46,716 bases of DNA from Planctomycetota bacterium (GCA_016192525.1 JACPTZ010000195.1:1-46716); one strand, 5' to 3'. Shown: positions 1 to 9,381, counted from the first letter of the stretch. Numbers and translations: made by a program. The notes: generated by a model not told the origin, from the letters alone.

Positions 1-2
1 AC

Positions 3-488
3 ACGGTGCCCGGGGCGCAGACGGTGAACGAGGGGGTGCAGACGGCGATCGCGGGGGTGAGCGTCACGGACACGAACGGGAACCTGTCGACGACGCGGCT
101 GACGGTGACGGGCGGCTTGTTGAACGTGACGCTCTCCGGAGCGGCGACGATCAGCGCGGGGGCCAACGACAGCGCCACGCTCACGATCAGCGGGACGGAA
201 GCGGACATCAATGCGACCCTTGCTTCGATCAAGTACACCGCGTCGAACGGGACGACGGCGGACACGCTGACGGTTCTGTCCACCGATGGCACGGCCCTGA
301 CAGACACCGATCCGGTGACGATCAACGTGCAGGACCCGCCGGTGAACACGGTGCCCGGGGCGCAGACGGTGAACGAGGGGGTGCAGACGGCGATCGCGGG
401 GGTGAGCGTCACGGACACGAACGGGAACCTGTCGACGACGCGGCTGACGGTGACGGGCGGCTTGGGAACCTGTCGACGACGCGGCTGA
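3..488 (+). CDS. Giant repeat adhesin, upstream fragment (5' end outside window, frameshifted)
   Basis: This is the in-frame upstream part of the large adhesin-like gene that continues at 491. It encodes one full copy and most of a second copy of a 115-residue beta-rich unit containing the strings GAQTVNEGVQTAIAGV and ADTLTVLSTDGTALTDTDPV, typical of cadherin/Ig-like tandem domains in bacterial surface proteins. The frame runs off the 5' edge of the window, so the gene's real start and signal peptide are not visible. Translation hits a stop at 486-488 only because a 41-bp segment is tandemly duplicated at 424-505. Removing one copy joins this frame exactly to the downstream one. I therefore regard the two pieces as one gene, either genuinely broken or mis-assembled at the repeat. 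It is unlikely to be a separate small protein. Confidence 0.8.
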   Translation, partial: TVPGAQTVNEGVQTAIAGVSVTDTNGNLSTTRLTVTGGLLNVTLSGAATISAGANDSATLTISGTEADINATLASIKYTASNGTTADTLTVLSTDGTALTDTDPVTINVQDPPVNTVPGAQTVNEGVQTAIAGVSVTDTNGNLSTTRLTVTGGLGTCRRRG

Positions 489-505
489 CGGTGACGGGCG
501 GCTTG
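424..505. repeat. 41-bp perfect tandem duplication causing a frameshift
   Basis: Bases 424-464 and 465-505 are identical 41-mers beginning GGAACCTGTCGACGACG. The same segment occurs once in the previous domain copy (near 79-119). Because 41 is not a multiple of three, the extra copy shifts the frame and creates a stop at 486-488. Confidence 0.9.
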
Positions 506-3500
506 CTGAACGTGACGCTCTCCGGGGCGGCGACGATCAGCGCGGGGGCCAACGACAGCGCCACGCTCACGATCAGCGGGACGGAAGCGGACATCAATGC
601 GACGCTGGCGAGTCTGAAGTACACGTCCAGCATTGGTACGCTGGCCGACACCCTGACGGTTCTGTCCACCGACGGCACGGCCCTGACGGACACCGATCCT
701 GTTGCGATTACGGTGAGCAATGCCGCCAATCTCGTCACGGTGAAGACGCTTCAGAGCGCAGACGCGACGCCGAACGAAGGGGACTCGGTCACGTTCCGGA
801 TCACGGTGACGAACAACGGCGCGGCGCAGGCGACGACGGTGGCGCTGACGGACAGTCTGCCGGCGGGGATCACATACGCGGGGAACGTGGCGAGCCAGGG
901 GGCCTACGTGCCCGGCACGGGAGTCTGGACGATCGGGACGCTGAACAACGGGGCGAGCGTCACCCTCGACCTCACCGGAACGGTGGATGTGGGTCGCGGC
1001 GGGGACACGCTGACGAACACGACGGTGAAGGCGACGGGGGACCAGCCGGACCCGACGGACGCCGGAGACGACCTGACGGAAGCGGTGGTGGTCGACAACA
1101 ATGCGAACCTCGTCACGGTGAAGACGCTTCAGAGCGCGGACGCGACGCCGAACGAGGGGGACTCGGTCACCTTCCGGATCACGGTGACGAACAACGGCGC
1201 GGCGCAGGCGACGACGGTGGCGCTGACGGACAGCTTGCCGGCGGGGATCACATACGCGGGGAACGTGGCGAGCCAGGGGGCCTACGTGCCCGGCACGGGA
1301 GTCTGGACGATCGGGACGCTGAACAACGGGGCGAGTGTCACCCTCGACCTCACCGGGACTGTGGATGCCGGCGAAGGCGGAAACACGATCACGAATTCGA
1401 CCGTCAAGGCCACCGGGGATCAGACCGATCCGACGGACGCGGGGAACGACCTGACGGAGGCGGTCCTTGTCAACAGGCTCCCTGTGGCGAATGCGGATAC
1501 GAACAACGCGACCGAGGCCGGTCCGGCGGTGAATGGGGACGTCCGGACCAACGACAACCAGGGCGATCCGGCCGCGACGGTGACGTCGGCGAGCCAGGGC
1601 GCGAATCCGATCGTCCTCGGGGTCCCCTTCGTCACCGCCGCGGGCGGAAGCCTCACGCTGAATGCGAACGGGACCTATTCGTACACCCCGCCGCCGGACG
1701 GCAACGTTCCGCTCGCCGGGCTGGACGAGATCTTCAACTACACGATCACGGATGCGAACGGCGACACGTCGTCCAGCACCCTCACCATCTCGATCGTCGA
1801 CACCACCGATCTGACTCCGGTCGCGACTCCGAACGTGAACGCGGCGGTCGAGGGCGGCGCGGCGGTGAGCGGCAACGTCCGCGCGGACGACACCCTCGGC
1901 AACCTGCCGACGGTGGTCTTCGCCGCCAATCAGGCCGGCACGGCGATCACACTCGGAAGCGCCTTCGCCACGGCGGGCGGGGGGAGTCTGACCCTGAACG
2001 CCGACGGCACCTATTCGTACACCCCGCCGGCGGCGCTCGGCGAGGGCGGTGCTTTCACGGAGGTGTTCAACTACACGATCCGGGACAACGACGGCGATAC
2101 CTCGACCAGCACCCTGACCGTCACCGTCGATCGCCTGCCGGCGGCCGTTGCCGACGTGGACGGGGCGGTCGAGGGCGGCGCCGCCGTGAACGGGAATGTG
2201 ATCCCGAACGACGACGAGGGCAACACGAACGCCGCGGTGACGGCCGCCTCGCAGCAGGGGAACGCGAACCCGCTGGTTCTCGGCGTCGCCTTCGCCACCT
2301 CCGCGGGCGGCTCCCTGACGGTGAACGCCGACGGCACCTACTCCTACACCGCGCCCGCGGCCCTGCCCGAGGGCGGGACGATCACCGAGGTCTTCGACTA
2401 CACGATCGCCGACAATGACGGCGACCCATCGTCCAGCACCCTCACGATCACCGTCGACCGGCTCCCGTCCGCGAACGCCGACACGAACAGCGCCGTGGAG
2501 GCCGGCCCGGCCGTCAACGGGAATGTGATCCCGAACGACGACGAAGGGAACACCAGCGCCACCGTGACCGCGGCGGATCAGGGCGGGAACGCGATCATCA
2601 TCGGCAATGCCTTCGCGACGGCGGCGGGCGGCAGTCTGACCCTGAACGCCGACGGCACCTACTCCTACGCCCCGCCGGCCGCCGTAGGAGAGGGCGCCGC
2701 CTTCTCCGAGGTCTTCACCTACACAATCACCGACAATGACGGCGACACGTCGTCCAGCACTCTGACGGTCTCGGTCGATCGTCTCCCGTCGGCCGTGGCG
2801 GACGCGAACGCGGCCACGGAAGGCGGCGCGGCCGTCCTCGGGAACGTGATCCCCAACGACGACGAGGGCAACACGAGCGCGACCGTGACGGCGGCCTCCC
2901 AGCCCGGGAACGCGAACCCGCTGGTCCTTGGAGCCGCCTTCACGACCTCCGCCGGCGGATCCCTCACGCTGAACGGAAACGGGACCTACTCCTACACCCC
3001 GCCCGCGGTCCTGGCCGCCGGCGCCGCCCTCACCGAGCAGTTCTCCTACACCCTCACCGACGCCGACGGAGACACCTCCACGACCACCCTCACCCTCACG
3101 GTCGACCGTCTCCCCTCCGCATCTGCCGACGTTCGGTCCGTGCTCGAGGGGGACCCGGCGGTGGCCGGGAGCGTGATGCCGAACGACGACCAGGGAAACA
3201 CCAACGCCACCGTCACCGCCGCCGACCAGGGCGGGGCGCCGCTCGTCATCGGTGTCCCGTTCGCGACGGCCGCCGGGGGAGTCCTGACCCTGAACGCCGA
3301 CGGCTCTTTCAGCTACACCCCGCCCGCCACCGGGACGGTCCCGGTCGCCGGCGTGGTCGAGGTCTTCAACTACACCATCACCGACGCCGACGGCGACGTC
3401 GCTTCGAGCACCCTCACCCTCAACGTGGTCGACAACGGTGAACTGGCCCCGACGGCCGTAGCCGACACCGGGAGCACGGTGGAGGCGGCCGCCCCCATCG

Positions 3501-6001
3501 CCGGAAACGTGCTGACGAACGACGATCAGGGGAACGCGCCGGCGACGGTGATCGCGGGGGCGCAGGGCGCCGCGCCGCTCATCATCGGGACGCCGTTCGC
3601 CACGGCCCTGGGCGGCAGCCTGACCCTGAATGCGAACGGGACCTATTCCTACACCGCCCCCGCCCATCTCGCCGAGGGCGGCGCCCTGACGGAAGTCTTC
3701 AGCTACACCATGGCCGATGTCGACGGCGATCCGTCGGCCAGTACGCTGACCCTCACCATCGACCGTCTGCCGACCGCCGTGGCCGATGCGAACGCCGCGA
3801 CCGAGGGCGGCGCCGCCGTGGCCGGAAACCTGCTTCCGAACGACGACGAGGGGAACGTCAACGCGACCGTCACTTCCGGCTCCCAGCCCGGGAATCTGAA
3901 TCCGCTGCTGCTCGGGGTGCCCTTCGCCACGACCGGGGGCGGGTCGCTGACGCTGAACGCCGACGGGACCTACTCCTACACCCCGCCGGCGGCGCTCGGC
4001 GAAGGGGTGGCCCTGACCGAGGTGTTCAACTATACGATCACCGACGCCGACGGCGACTCCTCCACGAGCACCCTCAGCATCACGGTGGACCGTCGGCCGG
4101 CCGCCGTGGCCGACACGAACACGGCCCCCGAAGGCGCCGCGGCCGTCAACGGAGACGTCATCGCCAACGACGACGAGGGCAACACCAGCGCGACCGTGAC
4201 GGCCTCCGATCAGGCCGGCCGGGTGATCGGATTCGGCGTGCCTTTCGCCACCGACGAGGGCGGCAGTCTGACGCTGAACGCGAACGGCACCTTCTCCTAC
4301 ACCCCGCCCGCGGCCCTGCCCGAGGGCGGCGCGATCACCGAGGTGTTCAACTACACCATCACCGACGCCGACGGCGACACCTCGTCCAGCACGCTGACGG
4401 TGACCGTGGATCGTCTCCCGACGGCCGTGGCGGACACGAACGCCGCCACCGAGGGGGGCGCGGCCGTGATCGGAAGCCTGATGGCCAACGACGACGAGGG
4501 GAACACGAACGCGACCGTCACCGCGGGCGCGCAACCGGGGAACCTGAATGCCCTGGCCCTCGGTGTCCCGTACGCCACCTCCGCCGGCGGCTCTCTGACC
4601 CTGAACGCCGACGGGACTTACTCTTACACCCCGCCGGCCGCGCTCGCCGAAGGGGCGGCGCTGATCGAGGTGTTCAACTACACGATCGCCGACAACGACG
4701 GCGACACCTCTTCCAGCACGCTCAGCGTAACGGTGGATCGTCTGCCCGCCGCCGTGGCCGACCCCGGCGTCGCCACGGAGGGCGGCCCCGCCGTCGTCGG
4801 GACCGTCCTCGCGAACGACGACGAGGGGAACACGAACGCGACCGTGACGGCCGCGGACGAGGGGGGGACGGCGCTCGTCATCGGGACTCCGTTCGCAACG
4901 GCGAACGGCGGGACCCTGACGCTCAACGCCGACGGGAGCTACTCGTACACCCCGCCGGCAGCCCTTCCGCAGGGCGGAATCGTCACCGAAGTGATCAACT
5001 ATACGATCAACGACGCCGACGGCGACGCCTCGGCGGCGACCCTCACCCTCACCGTCGATCGCCTGCCCCTCGCGTCCCCGAACACGATGGTGGCCACCCC
5101 GGGCGGTCCGGCCACCACCGGGAACGTGATCGCCGATGACGACCAGGGGAACCAGCCCGCGGCCGTCACCTCCGCGAACCAGAACGGGACGACGATCCCG
5201 ATCGGCTCTCCGTTCACGACCGCCGCGGGCGGGACTCTGATTCTCAACGCCGACGGCACCTATCGGTACACGGCCCCGGCCAGTGTCCCCGCCGGTCAGA
5301 CCCAGGCCGAGACCTTCAACTACACCATCACCGACGCGGACGGCGACACATCCTCGAGCATCCTCACCGGCACGCTGGATCTGACCGGGGTTTCCGTGAG
5401 CGTTCCGCCGCCTTCGGGCGATCTGGTCCCCGGGAGCGAGGGAACGAGCCAGGGATTCATGCTGAACAACACGGTGGTCATGCCGACAAGCACGACCCCG
5501 TCCCCCGAGACGACAACCGGCGACGGTCCCGCCTACTACTACGTGCGTCCCGCCCAGATCCGGCCGCCGATCATGCTGAGTCTCTCGCCGCTCTTCAGCG
5601 GGCACGCGGAGGCCGGATCCACGCTGACGGTCCGCCTCTACGACCAGAACGGTTCGGAGATCGGGACGCAGACAGTGGTGGTGGATGCCGGCGGGAACTG
5701 GCTGGCGACCTTCAACAGCACCGTGATCTTTGACGAGCCGCACCGCGTGGAGCTGGCCCTGGTGGCGGCCTCGTACGACGATTCACCTGATGCCCTCTTC
5801 AACCTGCGCACCTTCTTCGCCCCGGCGATCATGCGCGGGTTCTTCTCGGATGAGGCCGTGAGCGTGGGCCGGGCCTTCACGCTCTTCAGCACCACCGCGC
5901 TGCATCATCTTGCACACGCGAACGGCCATCCGATCACTCTGGGCCAGGTGATTTCCGGCTACGAACTCCTGGCGCAGCAGCCGACCCCCGCGGGGTATTA
6001 G
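491..6001 (+). CDS. Giant VCBS/DUF11-repeat adhesin-like secreted protein (main part)
   Basis: The 1836-residue frame contains, in order: the end of the second 115-aa cadherin/Ig-like unit, two 126-aa DUF11-type units (about residues 80-330), twelve VCBS-type units (about 330-1635), and a distinct C-terminal region of about 200 residues. That region has an Ig-like GSTLTVRLYDQNGSEIGTQTVVVDAGGNWLATF segment and ends LLAQQPTPAGY. There is no LPXTG-type anchor and no visible RTX nonapeptide array. The very long beta-domain array and the following TolC-like and HlyD-like genes suggest a biofilm or contact adhesin exported by a type I route; the export route is inference. The listed start at 491 is only the first codon after the frameshift; the true gene begins upstream of the window. 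Confidence 0.85.
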   Translation: MTGGLLNVTLSGAATISAGANDSATLTISGTEADINATLASLKYTSSIGTLADTLTVLSTDGTALTDTDPVAITVSNAANLVTVKTLQSADATPNEGDSVTFRITVTNNGAAQATTVALTDSLPAGITYAGNVASQGAYVPGTGVWTIGTLNNGASVTLDLTGTVDVGRGGDTLTNTTVKATGDQPDPTDAGDDLTEAVVVDNNANLVTVKTLQSADATPNEGDSVTFRITVTNNGAAQATTVALTDSLPAGITYAGNVASQGAYVPGTGVWTIGTLNNGASVTLDLTGTVDAGEGGNTITNSTVKATGDQTDPTDAGNDLTEAVLVNRLPVANADTNNATEAGPAVNGDVRTNDNQGDPAATVTSASQGANPIVLGVPFVTAAGGSLTLNANGTYSYTPPPDGNVPLAGLDEIFNYTITDANGDTSSSTLTISIVDTTDLTPVATPNVNAAVEGGAAVSGNVRADDTLGNLPTVVFAANQAGTAITLGSAFATAGGGSLTLNADGTYSYTPPAALGEGGAFTEVFNYTIRDNDGDTSTSTLTVTVDRLPAAVADVDGAVEGGAAVNGNVIPNDDEGNTNAAVTAASQQGNANPLVLGVAFATSAGGSLTVNADGTYSYTAPAALPEGGTITEVFDYTIADNDGDPSSSTLTITVDRLPSANADTNSAVEAGPAVNGNVIPNDDEGNTSATVTAADQGGNAIIIGNAFATAAGGSLTLNADGTYSYAPPAAVGEGAAFSEVFTYTITDNDGDTSSSTLTVSVDRLPSAVADANAATEGGAAVLGNVIPNDDEGNTSATVTAASQPGNANPLVLGAAFTTSAGGSLTLNGNGTYSYTPPAVLAAGAALTEQFSYTLTDADGDTSTTTLTLTVDRLPSASADVRSVLEGDPAVAGSVMPNDDQGNTNATVTAADQGGAPLVIGVPFATAAGGVLTLNADGSFSYTPPATGTVPVAGVVEVFNYTITDADGDVASSTLTLNVVDNGELAPTAVADTGSTVEAAAPIAGNVLTNDDQGNAPATVIAGAQGAAPLIIGTPFATALGGSLTLNANGTYSYTAPAHLAEGGALTEVFSYTMADVDGDPSASTLTLTIDRLPTAVADANAATEGGAAVAGNLLPNDDEGNVNATVTSGSQPGNLNPLLLGVPFATTGGGSLTLNADGTYSYTPPAALGEGVALTEVFNYTITDADGDSSTSTLSITVDRRPAAVADTNTAPEGAAAVNGDVIANDDEGNTSATVTASDQAGRVIGFGVPFATDEGGSLTLNANGTFSYTPPAALPEGGAITEVFNYTITDADGDTSSSTLTVTVDRLPTAVADTNAATEGGAAVIGSLMANDDEGNTNATVTAGAQPGNLNALALGVPYATSAGGSLTLNADGTYSYTPPAALAEGAALIEVFNYTIADNDGDTSSSTLSVTVDRLPAAVADPGVATEGGPAVVGTVLANDDEGNTNATVTAADEGGTALVIGTPFATANGGTLTLNADGSYSYTPPAALPQGGIVTEVINYTINDADGDASAATLTLTVDRLPLASPNTMVATPGGPATTGNVIADDDQGNQPAAVTSANQNGTTIPIGSPFTTAAGGTLILNADGTYRYTAPASVPAGQTQAETFNYTITDADGDTSSSILTGTLDLTGVSVSVPPPSGDLVPGSEGTSQGFMLNNTVVMPTSTTPSPETTTGDGPAYYYVRPAQIRPPIMLSLSPLFSGHAEAGSTLTVRLYDQNGSEIGTQTVVVDAGGNWLATFNSTVIFDEPHRVELALVAASYDDSPDALFNLRTFFAPAIMRGFFSDEAVSVGRAFTLFSTTALHHLAHANGHPITLGQVISGYELLAQQPTPAGY
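728..1480. repeat. 378-bp tandem DUF11-type repeat (two copies)
   Basis: AAT/AAC-CTCGTCACGGTGAAG starts at 728 and again at 1106, a 378-bp (126-codon) period, with almost identical DNA until the 3' part of the second copy. The encoded unit has the pattern NEGDSVTFRITVTNNG...TDSLPAGITY...GTLNNGASVTLDLTGTV. This is the DUF11/TIGR01451 conserved repeat found in large bacterial surface proteins. Confidence 0.85.
1478..5390. repeat. Twelve tandem VCBS-type repeats of about 108 codons
   Basis: Twelve units each open with a form of LPxAxADxNxAxEGGxAV and close with GGSLTLNADGTYSYTPPA...EVFNYTITDxDGDTSSSTLTxTVD. This is the VCBS (TIGR01965) type pattern. Spacing averages about 325 bp. Unlike the upstream units, these have diverged at synonymous sites, so they are an older expansion. 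Confidence 0.85.
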
Positions 6002-6028
6002 CGGGAGAGCGCGTCTACGCCGGATTCC

Positions 6029-6054
6029 TCGCGCCGCGCCAAACGGAGGCGCGA
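6029..6054 (+). terminator. GC-rich hairpin after adhesin gene
   Basis: TCGCGCC (6029-6035) and GGCGCGA (6048-6054) form a 7-bp stem with a 12-nt loop 28 bp after the adhesin stop. There is no U-tract, so it is only a weak terminator candidate or a 3'-end stabiliser. Confidence 0.25.
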
Positions 6055-6221
6055 CGCCCGGAATGACACCGGGAGCGCGCCCGTCCTTCGGCGTCCGACG
6101 GGACGCCCTCGCCATGGTTGTTCTCGCTGGACACCTGTCTTTCATTCGGTTAATCTCCGAACCTCCGGCGGGCCCCGATGGAAAGTCGTCTCGCCGGCGG
6201 TTGCATGGGAGGAGCGAGTCC

Positions 6222-8006
6222 ATGTTGAAGCGCATGTCCGTCCTTCGGGTCCTCGCGGGAATGGCGCTGGCCGCGCTCCCGCTTCCCCTCGGCTCCTGCC
6301 TCAGCCGCCGCCCGTACGATCAGGAACCGGGCTTCGTGCGTGAGATGGAGGCCGTGAAGGCGGAACGCGTCTCCGCGGGAACGAAACCGCCGCCCCCGCT
6401 CGAAGCGGCCCGGCCGGCCTTCTCCGAGCCCCCCGGATGGCACGCCGACACGCAGCGTCCACTGCTCCCCCGCGCCGAGGGCACGAAGTCGCTCGAGCTG
6501 GATGAGTTCTTCGTCAGTGCGCTCCGCAACAGCCATCAGATCCGGGTCTTCAGCGACATCCCGCTCATTCGCGAAACCGGAATCAGGGAGGCCGAGGGGG
6601 CCTTCGACATCCGCGCCTTCGTGGAGGCGCAGTACGACCGCCTCAACGAGCCGGTGGGAAACGCCCAGATCTCGCGGACCGGCGGACGGTTCATCGAGGA
6701 CGAGACCTCCGTCGAAGCCGGACTCCGGAAGAAATTCTCCCCCGGGACGGAAGTCTCGCTCTCCCAGCGCGTCTCGGACAAGGTGAGCAACGCCGCGTTC
6801 TTCGTCCCGGAACGCCAGGCCGCCGGGACGACGACGCTCCGCATCGTGCAGCCGATCCTCTCCGGCGGCGGGGTCCGTTACAACGGGAGCGTGCTCTACG
6901 TGGCGAAGCTCGACACCGAAATCGCCGAACAGGAGTTCCTCCGACAGGCCGAGTCGCACCTGCTCGAGATCGCCCGCTCCTACTGGAGCCTCTATTCGTC
7001 GAGGGCGATCTACGCGCAGGAGCGGCATTCCGTCGGCGCGGTGGAGGCCATCCTGAAGGAACTCCGGGCACGCGCCGACGCCGACGCCTTCCGTCACCAG
7101 ATTCTCCGGGCCGAGTCGGCGCTGACGAGCCGGCGGGCGGAGATGGTCCGGTCCGAAATGGCCATCCTCAACGCCCAGGACCGGCTCCACGCGCTGGTGA
7201 ACGACGAGGCCGGCGGTTCGCGCGTGGAGGTCATTCCGGCGTCCGCCATTTCGCTGATGTCCCTGCCGCTCGATCCGTCGGCGGCGGGGGCGATCGCCGT
7301 CGAGAAGCGGCCCGAAATGAGACAGGCCTTCCTCCAGCTCCGCGCGGCGGCGGTCCGGCTCGGGATGAACCGGAACGAGGTCCTGCCGCGTCTGAATCTC
7401 ATTCTGGAGGGACGACTGGCCGGGCTGGATCAGGGGCGAAACGTCAACGAGGGGATGAACGACGAGTGGCGCGGCGACGAGATGGGGGGGAAGGTGGGGC
7501 TGCTCTTCGAGTGGCCGCTGGGAAATAACGTGGGCGCCGCGAGGCTCCAGCGGCGCGAACTCGAGTTGCGCCAGCAGTTCGGCCAGTTGAGGACGACCGT
7601 CGACACCATCCTTCTGGAAGTCCGGATCTCGGCCCGCGAAGTGGACACCGGCTGGCGCGACCTCCAGGCCAAGGAGGAGGCGGCGCGGTCGGCGCGCGAG
7701 GAGGTGAAACACCTGGAGGCCCGGAAGGACATCGAGGCGATGCGGGCGGCGGCCAGCAACTACCTTTCGGACCTGCTCGCCGCGCAGGACCGCGCGGTCG
7801 ACGCCGAGCGGGCCCTGGCCCAGGCGGTGGCCGTCTATCAGGTGGCCCTCCTGAACCTGCAGCGCGCCCAGGGGACGCTGCTGGAGTTTTCGTCGGTGCG
7901 CTCGATTCGTTCTGTGGACGGCGACCTTCCGGTGCTCCGGATGGAGAAGGGCGCCCCGGCGCCGGCACCCGAGCCGCCGAAGCCGGAGGGCGGGGGGAAG
8001 GAATAG
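6222..8006 (+). CDS. TolC-family outer membrane efflux lipoprotein
   Basis: The frame is open from 6063, but ATG 6222 is the right start. It follows GGGAGGAG (6207-6214) at 7 nt and gives a lipoprotein signal peptide, MLKRMSVLRVLAGMALAA..., with lipobox LGSC (Cys at about residue 26). The 594-aa product has the features of TolC-like outer-membrane channel proteins: two long helical hairpin regions (for example ARSYWSLYSSRAIYAQERHSVGAVE and the C-terminal AASNYLSDLLAAQDRAVDAERALAQAV) and beta strands such as GGKVGLLFEWPLGNNVGAARL. It should form the outer-membrane/periplasmic tunnel for the adaptor encoded at 8427, with the adjacent giant adhesin as likely cargo. RND-type efflux is the alternative. 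An inner-membrane pump or ABC transporter is not present in the window. Confidence 0.88.
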   Translation: MLKRMSVLRVLAGMALAALPLPLGSCLSRRPYDQEPGFVREMEAVKAERVSAGTKPPPPLEAARPAFSEPPGWHADTQRPLLPRAEGTKSLELDEFFVSALRNSHQIRVFSDIPLIRETGIREAEGAFDIRAFVEAQYDRLNEPVGNAQISRTGGRFIEDETSVEAGLRKKFSPGTEVSLSQRVSDKVSNAAFFVPERQAAGTTTLRIVQPILSGGGVRYNGSVLYVAKLDTEIAEQEFLRQAESHLLEIARSYWSLYSSRAIYAQERHSVGAVEAILKELRARADADAFRHQILRAESALTSRRAEMVRSEMAILNAQDRLHALVNDEAGGSRVEVIPASAISLMSLPLDPSAAGAIAVEKRPEMRQAFLQLRAAAVRLGMNRNEVLPRLNLILEGRLAGLDQGRNVNEGMNDEWRGDEMGGKVGLLFEWPLGNNVGAARLQRRELELRQQFGQLRTTVDTILLEVRISAREVDTGWRDLQAKEEAARSAREEVKHLEARKDIEAMRAAASNYLSDLLAAQDRAVDAERALAQAVAVYQVALLNLQRAQGTLLEFSSVRSIRSVDGDLPVLRMEKGAPAPAPEPPKPEGGGKE

Positions 8007-8182
8007 TGGCTGTCCTGGGTTTCGCGTGGGTAGTGCTGGGGCGTTCGTAATCGTCCTCGGGTCGGGCCCCGGCTCGCGAGCGGTCGATGACCGAGGAGTT
8101 GACCGGGCGAAGGGCGAGGCCGGGTCCCGCCCCACGGCCGCAGATGGGCACTGTCACGGCGATCCCCAGTCTCAGTCCGCAT

Positions 8183-8358
8183 GTACGAGGTTGCCGCATT
8201 GTCATCCTGAGCCCAGCCGGCCGCTCCGCCACACAGATGGCGGACGGGCGTTTGGCCGGGTGGGCAAAGGATCACCAGCGTCGGAGCCTGCGAACCGCGC
8301 ACGCTGGTGATCCTTCGCCTCGGCCTGCGGCCGAGGCTCAGGATGACAATTCAGCAGT
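8183..8358. repeat. Modular inverted-repeat element, copy 1 (ATTGTCATCCTGAGC family)
   Basis: A perfect 15-bp inverted repeat, ATTGTCATCCTGAGC (8198-8212) and GCTCAGGATGACAAT (8336-8350), bounds an internal stem GGATCACCAGCGT/ACGCTGGTGATCC. It includes the module CCGCCACACAGATGGCGGAC, shared with the copies at 35953 and 38576. It fills most of the 420-bp gap 8007-8426 between the TolC-like and HlyD-like genes, where I see no other gene. Confidence 0.8.
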
Positions 8359-8426
8359 CTCCTACGTAGTTCGTCTCGCGTTGTCGACGGCTGCCGACGA
8401 CGTGGTCGAGAACGAGAGAGGTCCCC

Positions 8427-9185
8427 ATGCAAGCCGTCCCTTTCCGATCCGTCCCGATCGTCGCCCTGCTGCTTGTGGCCTTCACCCGTTCCATCGTCGC
8501 CCAGACCGGCCCCGGATTCGGCTACACCCGTCCGGCGGCCGAAGTCAAGCTGGCTTTCCCCGAAACCGGCGTTCTCCGGGAGGTGAACGTCACCGAGGGG
8601 AGGGAGGTGAAGAAGGGGGAGGTCCTGGCCCGGCTGGACTCCTCCGTGCTCGAGGCGGAGGCCGAGATGACGAAGGCGCAGGCCGATCTTGCGGCCCGGC
8701 GGCTGAAGTCGCTCGAGCAGATCGCCGATTCCGCCCGCGTCTCGCCCGACGAACTCGCGCGGGCGCGGGCCGAGGCGGCGATCGAGGCGGCCCGCGTGAA
8801 GCGGGTCGCGGCCCAGCTCGAGAACCGGGTCCTGCGGAGCCCCGTCGACGGGATCGTAACCGAGGTCCGGCGCGAAGTCGGGGAGAACGTCGGGCTCACC
8901 GACCCGCACGTCCTCACCATCGTGCGGATCGCGGAACTGCGGGCCGATCTCTACGTGCCGGTGGCCGTCGCCTCCGCCCACAAGGCGGGGGAGTCCATCG
9001 ACATCCTGTACGACGGCAAGGTCCCGCTCTCCGCCACGATCGAGTTCATCAGCCCGCTCGTGGAGCCCGCCTCGGGCGCCACCCGGATGAAGCTCCTCAT
9101 CCCGAACGCCGACGGGAAGCTGTCGAGCGGAATGAAGATCTCGCTCGCCCCTTTCCCGGGCGGTCCTCCCCCCGGCGGCGGCTAA
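8427..9185 (+). CDS. HlyD/RND-type periplasmic adaptor protein
   Basis: The 252-aa protein starts with a signal-peptide-like stretch (MQAVPFRSVPIVALLLVAFTR...VAQ). It then shows the layout of membrane fusion proteins: a first lipoyl half (VKLAFPETGVLREVNVTEGREVKKGEVLARLD), a short alpha-helical hairpin (about residues 70-135), the second lipoyl half (LRSPVDGIVTEVRREVGENVG) and a beta-barrel domain (LYVPVAVASAHKAGESIDILYDG). It is shorter than usual adaptors and ends in PGGPPPGGG. It likely links an inner-membrane transporter to the TolC-like channel encoded upstream. A 420-bp repeat-bearing gap separates the two genes, so they may not be tightly co-transcribed. GAGAGAGG precedes the ATG. Confidence 0.85.
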   Translation: MQAVPFRSVPIVALLLVAFTRSIVAQTGPGFGYTRPAAEVKLAFPETGVLREVNVTEGREVKKGEVLARLDSSVLEAEAEMTKAQADLAARRLKSLEQIADSARVSPDELARARAEAAIEAARVKRVAAQLENRVLRSPVDGIVTEVRREVGENVGLTDPHVLTIVRIAELRADLYVPVAVASAHKAGESIDILYDGKVPLSATIEFISPLVEPASGATRMKLLIPNADGKLSSGMKISLAPFPGGPPPGGG

Positions 9186-9210
9186 GCTGAGTCGGGAAAG
9201 TACCCGGCCA

Positions 9211-9318
9211 CCCGCCCGTCCTGAGCGAGCCCGCCTCTGTTTGGCGGGCGAGTCGAAGGACGGCGCCGCGGGCGCGCCCTTCGACGGATGGCGGGCGCCT
9301 CGCTCAGGGCGGACGGGC
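9211..9318. repeat. Interspersed inverted repeat (CCTGAGCGAG...TCGAAGG type)
   Basis: CCTGAGCGAG (9220-9229) and CTCGCTCAGG (9299-9308) bound an imperfect palindrome with internal GGCGGGC and CCTTCGAC/GTCGAAGG arms. This is a common class of intergenic palindromic repeat in GC-rich bacterial genomes. It follows the HlyD-like gene and may fold at the mRNA 3' end. Confidence 0.6.
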
Positions 9319-9381
9319 CGATTCATCGGCGCCTGGCCCCGAACTTCGTTGATGCACCTTAGGAGCGTGTCTGACTGTTCG

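Larger units (their letters stand above)
1..718. repeat. 345-bp tandem domain repeat (two copies)
   Basis: The motif starting ACACGGTGCCCGGGGCG at base 1 recurs at 346, giving a 345-bp (115-codon) period. The copies are nearly identical at the DNA level, including synonymous sites, over most of their length. The second copy contains the 41-bp duplication. Such recent identity suggests amplification or homogenisation by recombination. Confidence 0.85.

Noticed and set aside
728-5390. Regular repeats considered as a CRISPR array
   Set aside because: Periods are 325-378 bp, all within one reading frame and encoding DUF11 and VCBS-type domains. No 25-40 bp repeat/spacer pattern exists anywhere in the window.
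6150-8135. A 661-codon frame antisense to the TolC-like gene
   Set aside because: The opposite strand encodes a clear TolC-family lipoprotein with signal peptide and Shine-Dalgarno; the antisense frame shows only GC-driven composition.
8026-8310. Short frames (94 aa and similar) within the inverted-repeat elements at 8026 and 35723
   Set aside because: Similar peptides appear in different repeat copies only because the repeat DNA is shared. There is no Shine-Dalgarno and no conserved frame.
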